A DNA stretch of 64,000 nt from NCBI GenBank assembly GCA_000972765.1, contig CP011265.1:3903001-3967000 (forward strand). Direction: 5' to 3'. The notes beneath the pieces are model-generated. The model saw only the letters and a list, made by a program, of their open reading frames with translations, made no database searches and was not told where the DNA came from. This stretch comes from Verrucomicrobia bacterium IMCC26134 (GTDB taxonomy: Bacteria > Verrucomicrobiota > Verrucomicrobiia > Opitutales > Opitutaceae). Made by a program: the position numbers and the translations under genes. Position 1 is the stretch's first letter. The number at the start of each line of letters is the position of its first letter. Shown here one piece after another: positions 35,559 through 43,599 of this stretch.

Positions 35559-36227
35559 ATGTCATGGAAAACGGCGCCTGCGGAAAGACGGAAACATCCG
35601 TCTCTCGCGCTTCTCGCATTGGCTGTGATGCTGGCGGTCGGTGCAGTCCTGCTGGCGCGGGGCATCTCGCCTCACGGGGCGGCGGAGCGCGTGGTGTCAA
35701 TCGTTCGCGAGGCGGGGCCAGCGGTCTATTTCACGGCCATGGCGCTGCTGCCTTTTCCTTTGTTTTGGTTTACCGTGCCGGCGGGCGAGGCGTTCGCGGG
35801 CCAGTTTACGTTTCCCGGTGTCATCGCGGCCTCACTGGTGGCGGTTGCCGTGAACATCGCTTTCTCCTACTGGCTTGCACGTCGGCTTTTTCGTCCGCTA
35901 CTGACGGCTTGGTTGGAGAAGCGCGGTCATCGCATCCCGCAAATGACGCGTGAAAATGCCGTGGCGGTTGCATTGATGGTAAGACTGACACCGGGGCCGC
36001 CACTCTGTCTGCAATGCTACCTGCTGGCCCTCGCGGGTATGCCTTTCGGGCTTTACATGATCGTGTCGTGGCTGGTCACGGTGCCCTGGGTGGTGGGCGG
36101 GGTGATTTTGGGAAGGGGCATATTGAGCGGGAATCTCACGCTGGCTTTGACGGGTCTTGGGGTGCTGGGCGCAGTCGCGACCGGTGTTCATTTGTGGCGA
36201 CGCAGGCAACGCGGGTTACGAATATGA
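35559..36227 (+). CDS. VTT/DedA-TVP38 family membrane protein
   Basis: A 222-residue polytopic protein with about five hydrophobic segments. The SNARE-associated/VTT block contains PFPLFWFTVPAGEAFAGQFT and then VALMVRLTPGPPLCLQCYLL, where the RLxPGPP motif is typical of the TVP38/DedA group. Members act as lipid scramblases or flippases, for example for undecaprenyl phosphate and phosphatidylethanolamine. Between LicD and a CDP-alcohol transferase it may move lipid intermediates (inference). The start ATG 35559 is chosen over a GTG at 35532; the gap from the LicD stop is 64 bp. Confidence 0.75.
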   Translation: MSWKTAPAERRKHPSLALLALAVMLAVGAVLLARGISPHGAAERVVSIVREAGPAVYFTAMALLPFPLFWFTVPAGEAFAGQFTFPGVIAASLVAVAVNIAFSYWLARRLFRPLLTAWLEKRGHRIPQMTRENAVAVALMVRLTPGPPLCLQCYLLALAGMPFGLYMIVSWLVTVPWVVGGVILGRGILSGNLTLALTGLGVLGAVATGVHLWRRRQRGLRI

Positions 36228-36285
36228 GTCTATCCGCCGGTAATTTTTTGGCGACAGGTCGATTATAATCTCTCCATCTAGCGGT

Positions 36286-37329
36286 ATGAAGCCCGATGTG
36301 CCGATCTACAATTACCGATGCGTGGATCGTTCTCTCTTGGTGGGGCCTTTTTGCCGGTATTTCGTGCGTTGGTTTGTCGTTTGGGTGCCTCCGGGTATCC
36401 CGGCCAATCTATTGACGCTGGGTTCCTCGGCTTGCATGTGGCTCATGCTTTTTTTGGCGGTGACGGCGCGTAATGTATCGGCAATCGCCCCTTGGTGTCT
36501 GCTGCTGATGGCCGGCTACGTGATCTATGATCATGCAGACGGCATGCATTCGCGCCGCACCGGCACGAGTAGTCCGCTGGGCGAATATCTGGATCATTTT
36601 CTCGATGCATTTCACGGCGCAATCGCGGTCGTGGTGATGTTTTTGATCGCGGGTCGGGCGGATTCGCCGCTTTTGCCCATTTTGCTCTGGGCTGTGCTGG
36701 TAGCGGGTGCCGCCACAATGGTTGAGGAGCGCGAGCGCAAGGAGCTATACTTCGGACTGACCGGTCCGCTGGAGGCGATGTTACTGACGTTGTTTTATTT
36801 TGCGAGTTGGTGCCGGACTGACACCTCTGCGTGGTGGCAGGTCACCGTAGTCGGCCGCATCACGGTCTTTGATGTGGTGATGGCGGGCGGCGTTACCGGC
36901 GGTGTGCTGACGGCGGCGGCTTGCGTGCGTCGCGTCGGATGCATCCCTGCCAGCCTGCTGGCCTATATGATTACGGGTGCGATCCTTGGCATACACGGTG
37001 TTTTGGGAGGAGTGGCTTGGTGGGAAACCGCATTGTTAGTCATATTGCATGGCGGAGACTACACTGGGCGGGTGATCGCCGGACATTTGAGGGGTTTGCG
37101 CCGCCCATGGCCGGATTTCATTACGCCTGTGATCATGCTGGTCGCTTGGGCCTCGGACGCATTCACGATCTGGCTCACCTTCGGCCTGGGTGCCTATCTA
37201 CTGGCGCGCAATCTCGTGTCGGTGTCCGGCATGTTCAAAACGTTTCGGCAATTTTGGCTTTGGTGGAATGTGCCGGTTTGCCGCGATGCGTGGGAGGACG
37301 TGAAACCGGGGTCGGCTATACCGTCGTAA
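36286..37329 (+). CDS. CDP-alcohol phosphotransferase of the ethanolamine/choline (EPT/CPT) type
   Basis: A 347-residue polytopic membrane protein with about eight to ten hydrophobic segments. The catalytic motif is DHADGMHSRRTGTSSPLGEY followed by LDHFLD. This has the CDP-alcohol transferase spacing, but the Ala of the usual DGxxAR is Ser and the RRTGTSSPLGE block is that of eukaryotic-type ethanolamine/choline phosphotransferases. The likely reaction is transfer of a phosphoalcohol from a CDP-alcohol to a lipid hydroxyl. The adjacent LicD genes also use CDP-alcohols. A TATAAT-like hexamer sits at 36264-36269, very close to the ATG. The substrate is not readable from sequence. Confidence 0.78.
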   Translation: MKPDVPIYNYRCVDRSLLVGPFCRYFVRWFVVWVPPGIPANLLTLGSSACMWLMLFLAVTARNVSAIAPWCLLLMAGYVIYDHADGMHSRRTGTSSPLGEYLDHFLDAFHGAIAVVVMFLIAGRADSPLLPILLWAVLVAGAATMVEERERKELYFGLTGPLEAMLLTLFYFASWCRTDTSAWWQVTVVGRITVFDVVMAGGVTGGVLTAAACVRRVGCIPASLLAYMITGAILGIHGVLGGVAWWETALLVILHGGDYTGRVIAGHLRGLRRPWPDFITPVIMLVAWASDAFTIWLTFGLGAYLLARNLVSVSGMFKTFRQFWLWWNVPVCRDAWEDVKPGSAIPS

Positions 37330-37406
37330 AAGGGTTTAGGCAGGACTGTGGCGGTTCGGATGGGGCTAAAAGGCTGGTCGCGGATGATGCGGAAGTGTGA
37401 GGCCGC

Positions 37407-39044
37407 TCAGTTTCGTGCGTCTTGTCTGGTGTCGGACAGGATGCGCCCTTCCGATAGGCGCACGATGCGATCGGCCCTCGGGTAAAACGCGTCGTCGTGG
37501 GTGATGGCGATCACGAGTTTTCCCTGCGCGCGCAGATCGGGCAGGATGTGTTCGTAGAACCAGCGGCGAAATTCCGGGTCTTGGTCGGCGGCCCATTCGT
37601 CGAAGACGTAGACGGGCTTGTCCTCCAGCAGCGCCGCGACGAGCGCGAGGCGTTTGCGCTGGCCTTGGGAGAGCTTGGTGGACGAAAAAGCCCCCGTTAC
37701 GTCGATGGAAACTTGGTTCCCCAGATGGACTTCGTGCAACAGCCGGGCGGCGGTTGCCGGAACGGCATCCTCATAACCGATCAGACCGTCGAAGAGGAAA
37801 AAATCCGAGAAAATCACGCTAAAGTGGCGACGGTGGGCGGCGAGGGTGGACGGGCTGATCACGTTTCCGTCGGAAACAAGATCCCCATGCGCGGGGGGAT
37901 AAAGGCCGCATATGAGTTTTAGGAGGGTGGTTTTGCCGCTGCCGTTGCCGCCACAGATGAACACGATTTCGGGGCGATCGAATTCCAGCGAAACCGGGCC
38001 AAGGTCAAAGGGCGCCTCGTCGTCCCGTGAATGGCGGTAGGTGACCTCGTGAAGTTTGAAGGGAAGCGCCGTCGCGCTCTGCGGAGGGACGCGCGTAAGT
38101 GCGGAAGCCGTTTCGGAAGATTCCCGCCCAAGCATGACGCCGATCTGGCTGGCACGGTTCATCGCTAGGGTCACTCGGCTGAGATAGGTGGTGAAACCGA
38201 CCAGATTACCCAGTGGGGCCAGCAAAAAAAGGGCGATGAATAAAAAGCGACCGAACTGTTCGTAGGTGGCCCAACCGTGCAAAGGAAGGGTGAATAGCAA
38301 AAGTCCGATCCCAAGCAGCAGGAGGAGTTCGCCCCAGCGCCTGACCAGGGTTTCCCAGGTGCTGGCCCTGGTGATTTCGACTTCTTGACGTCGGCAAATC
38401 GGCTCAAGGTGCCGGTCAAAAAAAACCGCGCGCTTACGGTCGTCGAGGAGCAGCTCCTTGTGGCCCCGCACCAGCGCGTCGAGCAGCCTGTTCACGCCAT
38501 CCCAGTCCATACGCCAGATGGCGAGGTGGCGTTGAAAGCGCTGGAGTGGGATAACATAGCCTGCCGAGGCGATCGCACCGAGTCCGAGGCAGGCGATCGC
38601 CAGCGGCCAAGAAATTATGGTCAGAAGGACAAAGCAGCCGATGACCGTAAAGAGTCCGGAGATGGCGCTCGGGAGCCGTTCCGCCGCCCGCGAAATGGCG
38701 GCGACGTCCTCAATCAGCACGGGGAAAATACGGCTCTGCTCACGTTCGAGTAGGGGCAGTGGCACCGCCAGGATCTGGCGGCTGAAGGAAAGCCGCAATT
38801 CGCGCACCGCACGCTGGGCGACGCGGGTGATGCGGTTGTCGGCAAGCACGGCACCCGCCCCGTAAATCAACCAGCAGCTGGCAAAAGCGACTGCATGCCA
38901 TCCCCAGTTATCGCCATGCCCGGCGATGGTGGCCTGAAGCACCCAGGCGAATCCGCTGGTCGCCATTCCTGTCGCCGTTCCGGCCAATATGCCGATAATC
39001 GCGTCCCAACGTGATGTGCGAAACAACAGGAGCAGAATGCGCAT
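37407..39044 (-). CDS. PvdE/SyrD/YojI-type ABC exporter (fused membrane and ATPase domains)
   Basis: A 545-residue half-transporter. Six membrane segments (residues 1-300, ending in PLGNLVGFTTYLSRVTLAMN) precede an ATPase with Walker A ICGGNGSGKTTLLKLICGLY, signature KLSQGQRKRLALVAALLEDK, Walker B VYVFDEWAADQDPEFR and IAITHDDAFYPRADRIVRL. DEWAADQDP in place of DEPTS.LD is diagnostic of the cyclic peptide/siderophore exporter family (PvdE, YojI). No NRPS or peptide precursor is nearby, so the cargo is unknown. It faces the plus-strand lipid genes. A decayed gene follows upstream on the same strand. Confidence 0.85.
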   Translation of the reverse strand: MRILLLLFRTSRWDAIIGILAGTATGMATSGFAWVLQATIAGHGDNWGWHAVAFASCWLIYGAGAVLADNRITRVAQRAVRELRLSFSRQILAVPLPLLEREQSRIFPVLIEDVAAISRAAERLPSAISGLFTVIGCFVLLTIISWPLAIACLGLGAIASAGYVIPLQRFQRHLAIWRMDWDGVNRLLDALVRGHKELLLDDRKRAVFFDRHLEPICRRQEVEITRASTWETLVRRWGELLLLLGIGLLLFTLPLHGWATYEQFGRFLFIALFLLAPLGNLVGFTTYLSRVTLAMNRASQIGVMLGRESSETASALTRVPPQSATALPFKLHEVTYRHSRDDEAPFDLGPVSLEFDRPEIVFICGGNGSGKTTLLKLICGLYPPAHGDLVSDGNVISPSTLAAHRRHFSVIFSDFFLFDGLIGYEDAVPATAARLLHEVHLGNQVSIDVTGAFSSTKLSQGQRKRLALVAALLEDKPVYVFDEWAADQDPEFRRWFYEHILPDLRAQGKLVIAITHDDAFYPRADRIVRLSEGRILSDTRQDARN

Positions 39045-39054
39045 GAAAGGCGTT

Positions 39055-39540
39055 TTAAGGGAGTTTGTGTGCGTAGGCCCCGCCGAAGACGAAATCGGAA
39101 ATCCGGGCGAAGGCGTCGTGCGGGGAAAATCTCTGGCGTCCGGTGATGAGCACGTTTGGATGAGCGATGATTAGGGCGAGAGTGGCGTCGGGCAGCAGAT
39201 GATCGGCGTGATCATTGTAAAAGAGGCAGGCCTCGTTTGCGTAAACGTCAAGGCCGCGACTTCCGCTTTCCAAGGCGTCAAACGCGGCGGGCGTCTCGAT
39301 GAGTTATTCGCAGCTGGTGATGATCAAGATGTCGCCTCGCTTTATGCTCGAAAGCTGGTCGGCGTTTAGGATGTGCAGCGCCGCTGGCATGAGCGGGCGG
39401 TTGAGCGAGAAGATATCGGATTGCGCCAATAGTTCGTCCTTATCGACAAAGATGAACCCGGTTGGTTTGGCCTCGGCGGCGAGGAAGCGAAAGGCGCTGC
39501 GTGCGGAGGGTCGGGCTGGTGCCGGGCTGGGGTGCGGGTT
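39055..39540 (-). pseudogene. Decayed gene fragment of unknown family
   Basis: On the minus strand one frame reads through about 39540 to 39055 with coding-like composition (FRFLAAEAKPTGFIFVDKDE, ILNADQLSSIKRGDILIITS, ACLFYNDHADHLLPDATLAL, ISDFVFGGAYAHKLP). It is interrupted by a TAA near 39303 after TSCE, where a single C-to-T change from CAA would explain it. No start codon is evident at the upstream end, which runs into the dispersed repeat and then the VOC gene stop. Probably the 3' remnant of a gene cut at the repeat. Family not recognised. Confidence 0.55.
39483..39530 (+). repeat. Dispersed intergenic repeat, copy B
   Basis: Matches 15637-15684 at 44 of 48 bases in the same orientation (GGAAGCGAAAGGCG ... 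GGCTGG). It lies at the truncated upstream end of the decayed gene and 28 bp from the VOC gene stop, which suggests the repeat is associated with the break. Confidence 0.6.
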
Positions 39541-39557
39541 GGCCCCGGCGGCGGTTT

Positions 39558-40055
39558 TCAGCCGGTCGTAGGTGGCAGGGTGGCATTAAGCAGGGCGTTT
39601 AGATCGAGGGCGCGAGTGAACATGGCCAATCCGCCTTGCGCGTCGCGCGGCCATTCTGACTCAGGGCGATCCCGGTAGAGCTCCACGCCGTTCCCGTCCG
39701 GATCGCGCAGGTAGAGCGCTTCGCTGACACCGTGGTCGGCCGCCCCGTCGAGCGAGAGGCCGGCGGCGATCAGGCGGCGCAAGGCGTCGGCCAGGGATGC
39801 CCGATCCGGATAGAGAATCGCGGTGTGGTAGAGGCCGGTCGTGCCCGGGGCCGGCGGGGAACCGCCGCGACTTTCCCAAGTGTTGAGCCCGATGTGGTGG
39901 TGGTAGCCGCCGGCCGAGATGAATGCTGCATCGCGACCGAGTCGTTGCATCAGCTGGAAACCGAGCACTCCGCAATAGAAGCCAAGCGCGCGGTCAAGGT
40001 CGGCGACTTTGAGGTGAACATGGCCGATGCGGGTGGCGGGATGGAGGGTGCTCAT
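39558..40055 (-). CDS. VOC-superfamily (glyoxalase/catechol 2,3-dioxygenase-like) protein
   Basis: A 165-residue protein from ATG 40055. It begins RIGHVHLKVADLDRALGFYC with the first metal-ligand His, has GGYHHHIGLNTWESRGG in the middle and ALYLRDPDGNGVELYRDRPE with the last ligand Glu. This is the two-module VOC pattern of the CatE-like subgroup. It is a small single-domain enzyme; substrate unknown (ring cleavage, isomerase and lyase activities occur in the family). In-frame extension to 40172 is unlikely. It is divergent from the PocR/AraC gene, 480 bp away. Confidence 0.83.
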   Translation of the reverse strand: MSTLHPATRIGHVHLKVADLDRALGFYCGVLGFQLMQRLGRDAAFISAGGYHHHIGLNTWESRGGSPPAPGTTGLYHTAILYPDRASLADALRRLIAAGLSLDGAADHGVSEALYLRDPDGNGVELYRDRPESEWPRDAQGGLAMFTRALDLNALLNATLPPTTG

Positions 40056-40535
40056 AGGTGGTGGGGGACATAGGGCCGAAGGCGAAAACCGCTTCAGTGG
40101 GCTAACACGGACGGCACGATTACGAGTCCAGGCGACTTGGCAAAGGGACCTGTGGGTAGGGAACTCCCCCATACCTCTTGCCGGTGCGATCGGATAGGGT
40201 GCGCAGGTGATTTTTTTCAGATGAAAGCGATATCTGCCGCTTCAGCCGCGTAACCACCTCCCCCTCAATTGCGTGCAAAAACAAGCCTGGCTAACAATGC
40301 AAAACATCCAAGGGATCCCGGTGAGCGCCAAGCGTGTGTTTTCCGGCAAAGTCTCCGCCCGCCAGTCAGACAACCACACGAACGCAGTCGGTCGAGGCGG
40401 ACGCCGTTACGTGCTCACGACCTTCGCCGCAGTGGATCAGCACTGCACGGGGCGCAGCGATGTTCTCACCGCCTTATGATGCGAACCGAGCTCCGCCTCA
40501 CTTTGGTTTCCTTCCACTTTTAATCCTAGATCCAC
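40056..40535. other. Divergent intergenic region between VOC and AraC genes
   Basis: 480 bp holding the promoters of both flanking genes. A plus-strand frame from ATG 40297 to 40479 could encode 60 residues (MQNIQGIPVSAKRVFSGKVS ..., including RYVLTTFAAVDQHCTGRSDV). Its composition is less Arg/Pro-biased than most spurious frames, but there is no ribosome binding site or family match I recognise, so it is only a weak candidate gene. No clear operator is visible. Confidence 0.35.
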
Positions 40536-41519
40536 ATGTATCGTCCCGATATCCCCCCTTCAGGCATGGCCGACCACGAAACTGAAGCCCGCGACATTGA
40601 TCGAGTCGCCGTGGTGAGGAACCTCCAGCAATCCACCCTTTTTCGCGAATATCAGCAGGCGTTCGAGGCCACGATCGGACTGCCGCTTGTGTTGCGGGTG
40701 GCGGGCTCGTTCCAAACGCCGCTGCAAGGTTCGAAAAGGGTGAATCCGTTTTGCACGTTGATGACACAGACCAACGCGACGTGCTCGGCCTGTTTGCGAT
40801 TGCAGCAGCGCATCGAAGAAGACGCGGCCCATGCACCCCGCACCTTCGAGTGCCATGCCGGGCTGGCTGAAACCGCCGTGCCGGTGCGGGTTGGAAACCA
40901 CGTGCTGGGATATTTGCAGACCGGGCAGGTTTTTCTGCGCCAACCTTCAAGAAAAACTCTGGAAAAACTCACCGTGATCATGGCAGGCCGGGGCCCCGGC
41001 GCGGGAACGCACTGTTGGAAGCCGGTGTATCTCCGGACGCGGGTGGTCGCGCCCAAGCAGTATCAGATGATCGTCCGCCTGCTCACGATTTTTGCCGAGC
41101 ATCTGAGCACGGTCAGCAATCGCATGTTGATCGCCCAAACGGTCAAGGACACGCCCTGGGTCACGAAAATGCGCACGTTTATCACCGAGCATTATGGGGA
41201 GCACATCGGGCTGCACGATGCGGCGCGCTTGGTGAATATGAGCCCGTTCTATTTCTGCAAACGCTTCAAGGGTGCGGTCGGGTTTACCTTCACAAGTTAT
41301 CTGGCGCGGGTGCGGATCGAAAAAGTGAAGGACATGTTGCTCGACGCCGACCTGCGGGTGAGCGAGGCAGCCTTTGCGGCGGGTTTCCAATCGCTTTCCC
41401 AGTTCAATCGCGTGTTCCTCCGGGTGACGGGCGAGGCGCCGACCAGCTATCGCCTGCGTCTGCTTGAAAACAAGGGCAAGCCGGCCCGCGCGCCGTTGCT
41501 CGTCGCGGGCAGGTGCTAG
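40536..41519 (+). CDS. AraC-family regulator with N-terminal PocR sensory domain
   Basis: A 327-residue transcription factor. Residues about 25-185 resemble the PocR ligand-binding domain with its cysteine set (NPFCTLM, NATCSACLRLQ, FECHAGLAETAVPVRVGNHV). The C-terminal 100 residues are a double helix-turn-helix AraC domain (GLHDAARLVNMSPFYFCKRF, then VSEAAFAAGFQSLSQFNRVF). PocR domains are thought to bind small hydrocarbon-derived or alcohol ligands. The target may be the divergent VOC gene or its own promoter (inference). It converges on nadC with 19 bp between the stops. Confidence 0.88.
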   Translation: MYRPDIPPSGMADHETEARDIDRVAVVRNLQQSTLFREYQQAFEATIGLPLVLRVAGSFQTPLQGSKRVNPFCTLMTQTNATCSACLRLQQRIEEDAAHAPRTFECHAGLAETAVPVRVGNHVLGYLQTGQVFLRQPSRKTLEKLTVIMAGRGPGAGTHCWKPVYLRTRVVAPKQYQMIVRLLTIFAEHLSTVSNRMLIAQTVKDTPWVTKMRTFITEHYGEHIGLHDAARLVNMSPFYFCKRFKGAVGFTFTSYLARVRIEKVKDMLLDADLRVSEAAFAAGFQSLSQFNRVFLRVTGEAPTSYRLRLLENKGKPARAPLLVAGRC

Positions 41520-41538
41520 GACGTGCGGTGACGGGGCC

Positions 41539-42456
41539 TCACGGCTGCCAGTCGAGGCCGATATCGGCCCAGGGGGCGTGGTGGACAAGGGCGCCGGTGG
41601 AGACGAAGTCGAGGCCGAGGCCGGCGTAGCGCGGCAGGGTTTTTAACGTGATGCCACCGCTGGCCTCGGTGAAGGCGCGACCGGCGATCGCTGTAATCGC
41701 TTTTTTGATACGGGCGGGCGGAAAGTTGTCCAGGAGGATGACGTCGGCGCCGGCGGCAAGGACGGCGGGGAGCTGGTCGAGGCGGTCGATCTCCACCTCG
41801 ACGGGGAGTTCGGGTGCGGCCTTCTTGGCGCGGGCGACGGCGGCGGCGAGATCGCCGGGGGCGCCGAGGAGGGCGAGGTGGTTGTCCTTGAGCATGACGC
41901 GGTCGAAGAGGCCGAGGCGGTGGTTCCAGGCACCGCCGCAGGCGACGGCGTATTTTTCCAGCATGCGGTAGCCCGGGGTGGTCTTGCGGGTATCGAGGAG
42001 GCGGGTGCGGCCGGGGCCGAGGGCGGCGACGTGGGCGGCGGCGGCGGTGGCGACGCCGGAGAGGCGCTGGAGGAAGTTCAAGGCGACGCGCTCGGCGGCG
42101 AGGAGGGTGCGGGGGTCGCCTTCCAGGGAGGCGAGGATCTGGCCGGGGGCGACGCGGTGGCCGTCGCGGACGAGCGTCTGCACGGCGGCGCGGGGGCCGT
42201 AGGCGGAGAGGATGAGCGGCAGGAGGGGCAGGCCGCAGGCGACGAGTCCGGTGCGGGCGACCAGGTGGGCCCGGCCGAGTCGCGGCGGGGCCATGAGAGT
42301 GGCGGTGGACTGGTCGCCGGTGCGCGCGGGCTTTTGACGGAGACCGAGACCGGCGAGGTCCTCGTCGCGGGCGAGTTCGACGAGGCGGCGGAGGTAGGCG
42401 AGGTCGAGGTCGTCCCAGGTGAGGCGAAGGAGGAGGCGGTCGAGGGCGGCGGGCAT
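41539..42456 (-). CDS. nadC: Nicotinate-nucleotide pyrophosphorylase (carboxylating)
   Basis: Forms nicotinate mononucleotide from quinolinate and PRPP in de novo NAD synthesis. A 305-residue type II phosphoribosyltransferase. The quinolinate/PRPP-binding segments are present: ERVALNFLQRLSGVATAAAA, LLDTRKTTPGYRMLEKYAVA, GGAWNHRLGLFDRVMLKDNH, VEIDRLDQL, and the ILLDNFPPARIKKAI strand. The C-terminus has EASGGITLKTLPRYAGLGLD and VSTGALVHHAPWADIGLDW. Length is normal for the family. It is last in the minus-strand run with the pilT-like genes (28 bp after the first of them). Confidence 0.94.
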   Translation of the reverse strand: MPAALDRLLLRLTWDDLDLAYLRRLVELARDEDLAGLGLRQKPARTGDQSTATLMAPPRLGRAHLVARTGLVACGLPLLPLILSAYGPRAAVQTLVRDGHRVAPGQILASLEGDPRTLLAAERVALNFLQRLSGVATAAAAHVAALGPGRTRLLDTRKTTPGYRMLEKYAVACGGAWNHRLGLFDRVMLKDNHLALLGAPGDLAAAVARAKKAAPELPVEVEIDRLDQLPAVLAAGADVILLDNFPPARIKKAITAIAGRAFTEASGGITLKTLPRYAGLGLDFVSTGALVHHAPWADIGLDWQP

Positions 42457-42484
42457 CGGCGGAGTTGCGCGGGGCGCGGGTGGC

Positions 42485-43555
42485 TCAGTGGGCGGGGGCT
42501 TCGCCGGTGAGATGGGGGGCGAAGAGGGCTTTGTTGGCGGCTTTGGCGTAGGCCTCTTCGGGGAGAATATTTCCGGCTTTGAGCTGGGCCATGAGACTGC
42601 CGTCCATCGAGATCATGCCATCGGCGGCGCCGCCGTCGATGATGCCGCGGATGTTCGAGATGAGTCCGCTGCGGATGGTGTTGGGCAAAGCCTCGTGAGG
42701 AAGGAGGATCTCGTGCACGGCGACGCGTCCTTTGGGGATGCGTTTGCAGAGGAGCTGGGCGACCACGCCGGCGAGGCAGCCGGCGAGCATGACACGGACC
42801 TGATTCTGCTCCTCGGCGGGGAAGGCGTTGATGATACGGTCGATCGTCTTGGGGGCGTTGTTGGTATGCAGGGTGCCGAAGACGAGCATGCCCATGCTGG
42901 CGCAGGAAAGGGCGAGCTTGATGGTCTCGAGCTCGCGCATCTCGCCGAGGAGGACGATGTCGGGGTCGTGACGCATGGCGCCTTTGAGCGCGGCGGCGAA
43001 GGAGCCGGTGTGCTCGCCGACTTCGCGGTGCACGATGACGGATTCGCGGGCCTGGTGGACGAATTCGATGGGATCCTCGATGGTGATGATGTGTTTGCGG
43101 AGGTTCGTGTTGATGTAGTCTATCATCGCGGCGAGCGTGGTGGACTTGCCGCTTCCGGTGGGCCCGGTGACGACGACGAGCCCCTGTTCAAGGTGGCAGA
43201 GGCGCTTGAGGACCTCGGGTAGTTTGAGGTCGTCGAAGGTGAGAATCTTGCCGGGGATCTGGCGGAGGACGGCGGCCATCCCCCAGTGGTTGTAGAGGAA
43301 ATTGGCGCGAAAGCGGGCGAGGCCGGGGATCTCGTGGGCGAGGTCGAGGTCGTGGCGCTCGAGGTAGTCGGCCCAGCGTTTGGGTGGGCAGATTTCGCTG
43401 AGGAGAGTCTCCATGCGCTCGGCGTCGATGACGGTATCGTCGAGGGGGACGAGGGCGCCGGAGAGGCGGGCCTTGGGCGGGAGACCGACGGTGAGGTGGA
43501 GGTCGGAGCCACCTTGTTCGAGCATGGTGCGGAGAAGGTCGTCGATGGCGGGCAT
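42485..43555 (-). CDS. pilT: Type IV pilus retraction ATPase PilT
   Basis: A 356-residue hexameric ATPase from ATG 43555. The N-terminal PAS-like part is GGSDLHLTVGLPPKARLSG, then Walker A VVTGPTGSGKSTTLAAMIDY, Asp box TIEDPIEFVHQ, HREVGEHTGSFAAALKGAMR, Walker B HDPDIVLLGEMRELET, and His box MLVFGTLHTNNAPKTIDRII. The usual PilT AIRNLIRE motif is replaced by NTIRSGLISNI. It drives pilus depolymerisation, hence twitching motility or DNA uptake, at the inner membrane. An in-frame upstream extension to 43855 is Arg/Pro/His-rich and antisense-like. No other pilus gene is in the window apart from the neighbouring paralogue. Confidence 0.9.
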   Translation of the reverse strand: MPAIDDLLRTMLEQGGSDLHLTVGLPPKARLSGALVPLDDTVIDAERMETLLSEICPPKRWADYLERHDLDLAHEIPGLARFRANFLYNHWGMAAVLRQIPGKILTFDDLKLPEVLKRLCHLEQGLVVVTGPTGSGKSTTLAAMIDYINTNLRKHIITIEDPIEFVHQARESVIVHREVGEHTGSFAAALKGAMRHDPDIVLLGEMRELETIKLALSCASMGMLVFGTLHTNNAPKTIDRIINAFPAEEQNQVRVMLAGCLAGVVAQLLCKRIPKGRVAVHEILLPHEALPNTIRSGLISNIRGIIDGGAADGMISMDGSLMAQLKAGNILPEEAYAKAANKALFAPHLTGEAPAH

Positions 43556-43599
43556 GGGCGGAAGGAAGAGCGGCTGAGGGAAGGAAACCTGAGGGCGCG

